From an uncultured Faecalibacterium sp. (GTDB lineage Bacteria > Bacillota > Clostridia > Oscillospirales > Ruminococcaceae): a stretch of 6,967 nt of DNA. The notes under the pieces are model-generated. The model saw only the letters and a program-made list of their open reading frames with translations, was not told the DNA's origin and ran no database searches. Below are positions 5,402 to 6,967 of this stretch, piece by piece (position 1 is the first letter of the stretch; every line of letters starts with the position of its first letter). The stretch spans positions 1 to 6,967 of the forward strand of contig CAAFQM010000214.1 of NCBI GenBank assembly GCA_900765105.1, read 5' to 3'. A program made the position numbers and the translations under genes.

Positions 5402-6243
5402 TCTGCACACTCCCCTTTCACCATCAACACAAACAATTCCTCAATACTTACCGGGGCAAGCTCTGCTCCGGCGGGCATTGCGTCCCGGCGCACAAGCGCC
5501 TCTGCCCCGTAGGGGGTGACCCGCTTGCCGTACACCCGCGCATCCAATGCCGCCAGCTGCGCCGCCGTGCCATGCCACAAGGCGTATTCCTCTCGCAGGG
5601 CGTCCTTTTCCTCACAGAGCAGCAGCCTGCCCTTGTGCAGGAATGCAATGGTATCGCACAGCTTTTCCAAGTCGCTGACAATGTGGGAGGAGATGAGGAT
5701 GGAGTGTTCTTCGTCCCGGGCAAAATCCAGCAGGATATCCACCACTTCATCCCGCACCACCGGGTCCAGCCCATTGGTGGCTTCATCCAGCAGCAGCAGC
5801 TTTGCGTGGTGGGAAAGCGCCACCGCAATGCACAGCTTCCTCTGCATTCCAGCGGAGTAATCCTTATACTTTTTGTCCGGCGGCAGGTCAAATTTCCGGC
5901 AAAACGCCGTGTAGTCACCAGCGTCCCAGTTGCGGTAGATGCCCGCCATCACCTTGCCCACCTCCACAGCGTTCAGGCACAGCGGAATGCCATCGCTGCC
6001 CAGCACCACGCCGATCTCCTCCTTGCTGCGGACAGAAGCGGTGCGGCTGTCCCTGCCAAGAATCGTCACCGTGCCGCCGTCCCGCTGCACCATGTCTAAG
6101 ATCAGCCGGATGGTGGTGCTTTTGCCTGCGCCGTTCTCGCCGATCAGCCCGCAGATGGTGCCGCCGGGCAGGGTCAGATCCAGCGGTCCAAGGGTAAAGT
6201 CCTTATAGTGTTTTGTAAGTCCCTGCAGTTCCAGTGCATTCAT
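5398..6243 (-). CDS. ABC transporter ATP-binding protein (YtrB type)
   Basis: A 281-residue ATPase. Walker A is GENGAGKST (35-43), the signature is YSAGMQRK (129-136) in place of LSGGQ, Walker B with its catalytic glutamate is LLLLDEATNGLD (149-160, E154), and the H-loop is SSHIVSDLE (H187). The Q-loop region reads GVVLGSDG and lacks a clear glutamine. A ~70-residue C-terminal extension follows the core. It energises the permease encoded immediately downstream. The ATG at 6243 is chosen because GGGAGGG lies seven bases upstream; the ATG at 6258 would lie inside the regulator gene and has no such site. Co-encoding with a YtrA-type regulator resembles ytr operons, which respond to cell-wall antibiotics in Bacillus. 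Confidence 0.93.
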   Translation of the reverse strand: MNALELQGLTKHYKDFTLGPLDLTLPGGTICGLIGENGAGKSTTIRLILDMVQRDGGTVTILGRDSRTASVRSKEEIGVVLGSDGIPLCLNAVEVGKVMAGIYRNWDAGDYTAFCRKFDLPPDKKYKDYSAGMQRKLCIAVALSHHAKLLLLDEATNGLDPVVRDEVVDILLDFARDEEHSILISSHIVSDLEKLCDTIAFLHKGRLLLCEEKDALREEYALWHGTAAQLAALDARVYGKRVTPYGAEALVRRDAMPAGAELAPVSIEELFVLMVKGECAE

Positions 6244-6245
6244 AT

Positions 6246-6617
6246 TCAGCCCTCCCATAGCAGTTCCAGCATCTCCCGCAAATCGTCCCGGCTCAGTCCG
6301 CAGGACGCAGACAGCCGCACGGCCTCGGTCAGATGCGCTTCGATCTTTTTCAGGTTTTCTTCCCGCAGCAGTTCAGTGTTTTTCTGAGCCACAAAAAAGC
6401 CCTTTGCCGGTACTGCATAAAGAAAACCCTCTTTTTCCAGTTCATCGTAGGCGCGCTTTGTCGTGATGACGCTGATGCGCAGATCCCGCGCCAGCCCCCG
6501 GATGGAAGGCATGACCTCATCCGGCTGCAGTGCTCCGCTGATGATCTGCTGCTTGATCTGGGTATAGATCTGGTCATAGATGGGCGCGCCGCTCTTGTTG
6601 TCAATAAACAGATTCAT
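6246..6617 (-). CDS. GntR-family regulator, YtrA subfamily
   Basis: A 123-residue transcription regulator. The winged helix-turn-helix covers about residues 10-78, with the family marks APIYDQIYTQIKQQI, MPSIRGLARDLRIS, TTKRAYDELEKEGF and a wing ending KGFFVA. Only ~45 residues follow, too few for a FadR- or HutC-type ligand domain, which places it in the YtrA subfamily. It is the first gene of the operon and probably represses it through the dyad over its own promoter. The ATG at 6617 has AAAGGAG six bases upstream; longer readings would begin upstream of the promoter's start point. Its stop lies two bases before the ATPase ATG, so the two are tightly linked. The inducer is unknown. Confidence 0.92.
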   Translation of the reverse strand: MNLFIDNKSGAPIYDQIYTQIKQQIISGALQPDEVMPSIRGLARDLRISVITTKRAYDELEKEGFLYAVPAKGFFVAQKNTELLREENLKKIEAHLTEAVRLSASCGLSRDDLREMLELLWEG

Positions 6618-6636
6618 CGGCTGCTCCTTTGTTTTT

Positions 6637-6670
6637 CTGTACATAAACAGTATATACAGTAGATACACAG
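6637..6670. promoter_or_regulatory. Imperfect 34-bp dyad, likely GntR/YtrA operator
   Basis: The sequence reads CTGT..AT..AC.GTATATAC.GT..AT..ACAG, identical to its reverse complement at 24 of 34 positions and centred on the palindrome GTATATAC (6650-6657). It covers the -10 box and most of the promoter spacer, so bound regulator would block RNA polymerase. Near-identical tandem units ACAGTATAT and ACAGTAGAT (6647-6664) lie inside it. YtrA-type regulators commonly bind such dyads in their own promoters. Confidence 0.65.
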
Positions 6671-6677
6671 TTGTCAA
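6649..6677 (-). promoter_or_regulatory. Sigma-A-type promoter of the gntR-ABC operon
   Basis: On the minus strand a consensus -35 TTGACA (6677-6672) and a -10 TATACT (6654-6649) are 17 bases apart. Transcription should start near 6642, about 25 bases before the gntR start. It is the strongest housekeeping promoter in the window, which suits an operon held off by a repressor. Confidence 0.85.
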
Positions 6678-6688
6678 GGGTTCTGTAC

Positions 6689-6720
6689 AAAAAAACCGCC
6701 GCACAAACAATGTGCAGCGG
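6689..6720 (-). terminator. Intrinsic terminator of dapL
   Basis: On the minus strand a 10-bp stem pairs 6720-6711 with 6705-6696, with one G-U pair in the RNA and a five-base loop (6706-6710). Seven T residues follow (6695-6689). It ends 11 bases before the -35 box of the gntR operon, separating the two transcription units. Confidence 0.88.
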
Positions 6721-6739
6721 TCCGGATCATTTTAAACTT

Positions 6740-6967
6740 TTACAGTGCCTTGATAGCGGCCTTGATGCGCTCGGCGGCGATCTTGGTCTTTTCGGCGTCG
6801 CCGAAAGCGGTCAGGCGGAAATAGCCCTCGCCGCACTCACCGAAGCCCACGCCCGGGGTACCGACCACGCCGCAGTTCTCCAGCAGCCAGTCGAAGAACT
6901 CCCAGCTCTTCATGTTGCCGGGGCAGCGCAGCCAGATGTAGGGGCTGTTCTTGCCGCCGCAGTACCA
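6740..6967 (-). CDS. dapL: LL-diaminopimelate aminotransferase, C-terminal end (partial)
   Basis: The last 75 codons of a class I/II aminotransferase; the stop is TAA at 6742-6740 and the gene runs off the right edge. Visible blocks are YCGGKNSPYIWLRCP, SWEFFDWLLEN, VVGTPGVGFGECGEGYFRLTAFG and a final ERIKAAI helix. These are characteristic of DapL, with the arginine of YFRLTAFG being the conserved substrate carboxylate-binding residue. DapL converts tetrahydrodipicolinate directly to LL-2,6-diaminopimelate using glutamate and pyridoxal phosphate, supplying lysine and the peptidoglycan crosslink. It is found in many Clostridia. The active-site lysine lies outside the window. Its own terminator separates it from the next operon. 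Confidence 0.92.
   Translation of the reverse strand, partial: WYCGGKNSPYIWLRCPGNMKSWEFFDWLLENCGVVGTPGVGFGECGEGYFRLTAFGDAEKTKIAAERIKAAIKAL

Noticed and set aside
5572..6099. A 175-codon open frame on the plus strand opposite the ABC ATPase
   Set aside because: It is the shadow of a gene with all ABC ATPase motifs; the product has no recognisable features.
6618..6710. A longer GntR start at 6710
   Set aside because: It would place the start upstream of the operon's own promoter and inside the dapL terminator. The ATG at 6617 has a strong ribosome binding site and gives the normal YtrA-type N-terminus.
1..6967. CRISPR arrays, insertion sequences, tRNA or rRNA genes
   Set aside because: I looked for spaced direct repeats, transposase motifs, terminal inverted repeats and cloverleaf-like segments and saw none.

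Overview
The window is high-GC, Gram-positive-type chromosomal DNA with compact operons, strong AGGAGG-like ribosome binding sites and U-tailed intrinsic terminators. It carries an LL-diaminopimelate aminotransferase (DapL), a glycogen phosphorylase next to a cytoplasmic GH13 enzyme, an NfeD plus slipin pair and a GntR/YtrA-type ABC operon. Together with the GC-rich codon choice, this suggests a gut Clostridia member of the Oscillospiraceae/Ruminococcaceae, of the Faecalibacterium, Gemmiger or Subdoligranulum kind. That placement is inference from gene content and style; no marker gene is present.

Layout, left to right. (1) Bases 1-2156, plus strand: the 3' end of a glycogen phosphorylase, a strong intrinsic hairpin, then a complete GH13 alpha-glucan hydrolase with a TTG start, closed by a terminator. 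These two enzymes would break down internal glycogen or imported maltodextrins. (2) Bases 2253-3737, plus strand: a promoter with a 19-base spacer filled by a perfect 15-base palindrome, a MerR-type architecture, drives a short NfeD membrane protein and a stomatin/slipin (SPFH) protein, a classical membrane-microdomain pair, closed by a 13-bp terminator. (3) Bases 3754-4594, plus strand: a divergent YhcH/YjgK/YiaL-family cupin-like protein and a small two-helix membrane protein with a coiled-coil tail. They end at a 15-bp hairpin shared with the converging operon. (4) Bases 4597-6677, minus strand: a four-gene operon reading gntR (YtrA type), ABC ATPase, ABC-2 permease, 52-residue membrane protein. 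It starts from a near-consensus promoter overlapped by an imperfect 34-bp dyad that looks like the regulator's own operator. (5) Bases 6689-6967, minus strand: the 3' end of dapL and its terminator.

Most of the window is recognisable housekeeping and accessory metabolism. I do not see a clear new defence or mobile system. The items most worth a second look are the MerR-like double-palindrome promoter in front of nfeD-slipin, the terminator placed three bases before the GH13 ribosome binding site, the YhcH homologue with changed conserved residues linked to a small membrane coiled-coil protein, and the unnamed 52-residue membrane protein at the end of the ABC operon. There is no stretch over 300 bases without a gene; the longest intergenic region (2049-2306) holds hairpins and the MerR-type promoter.
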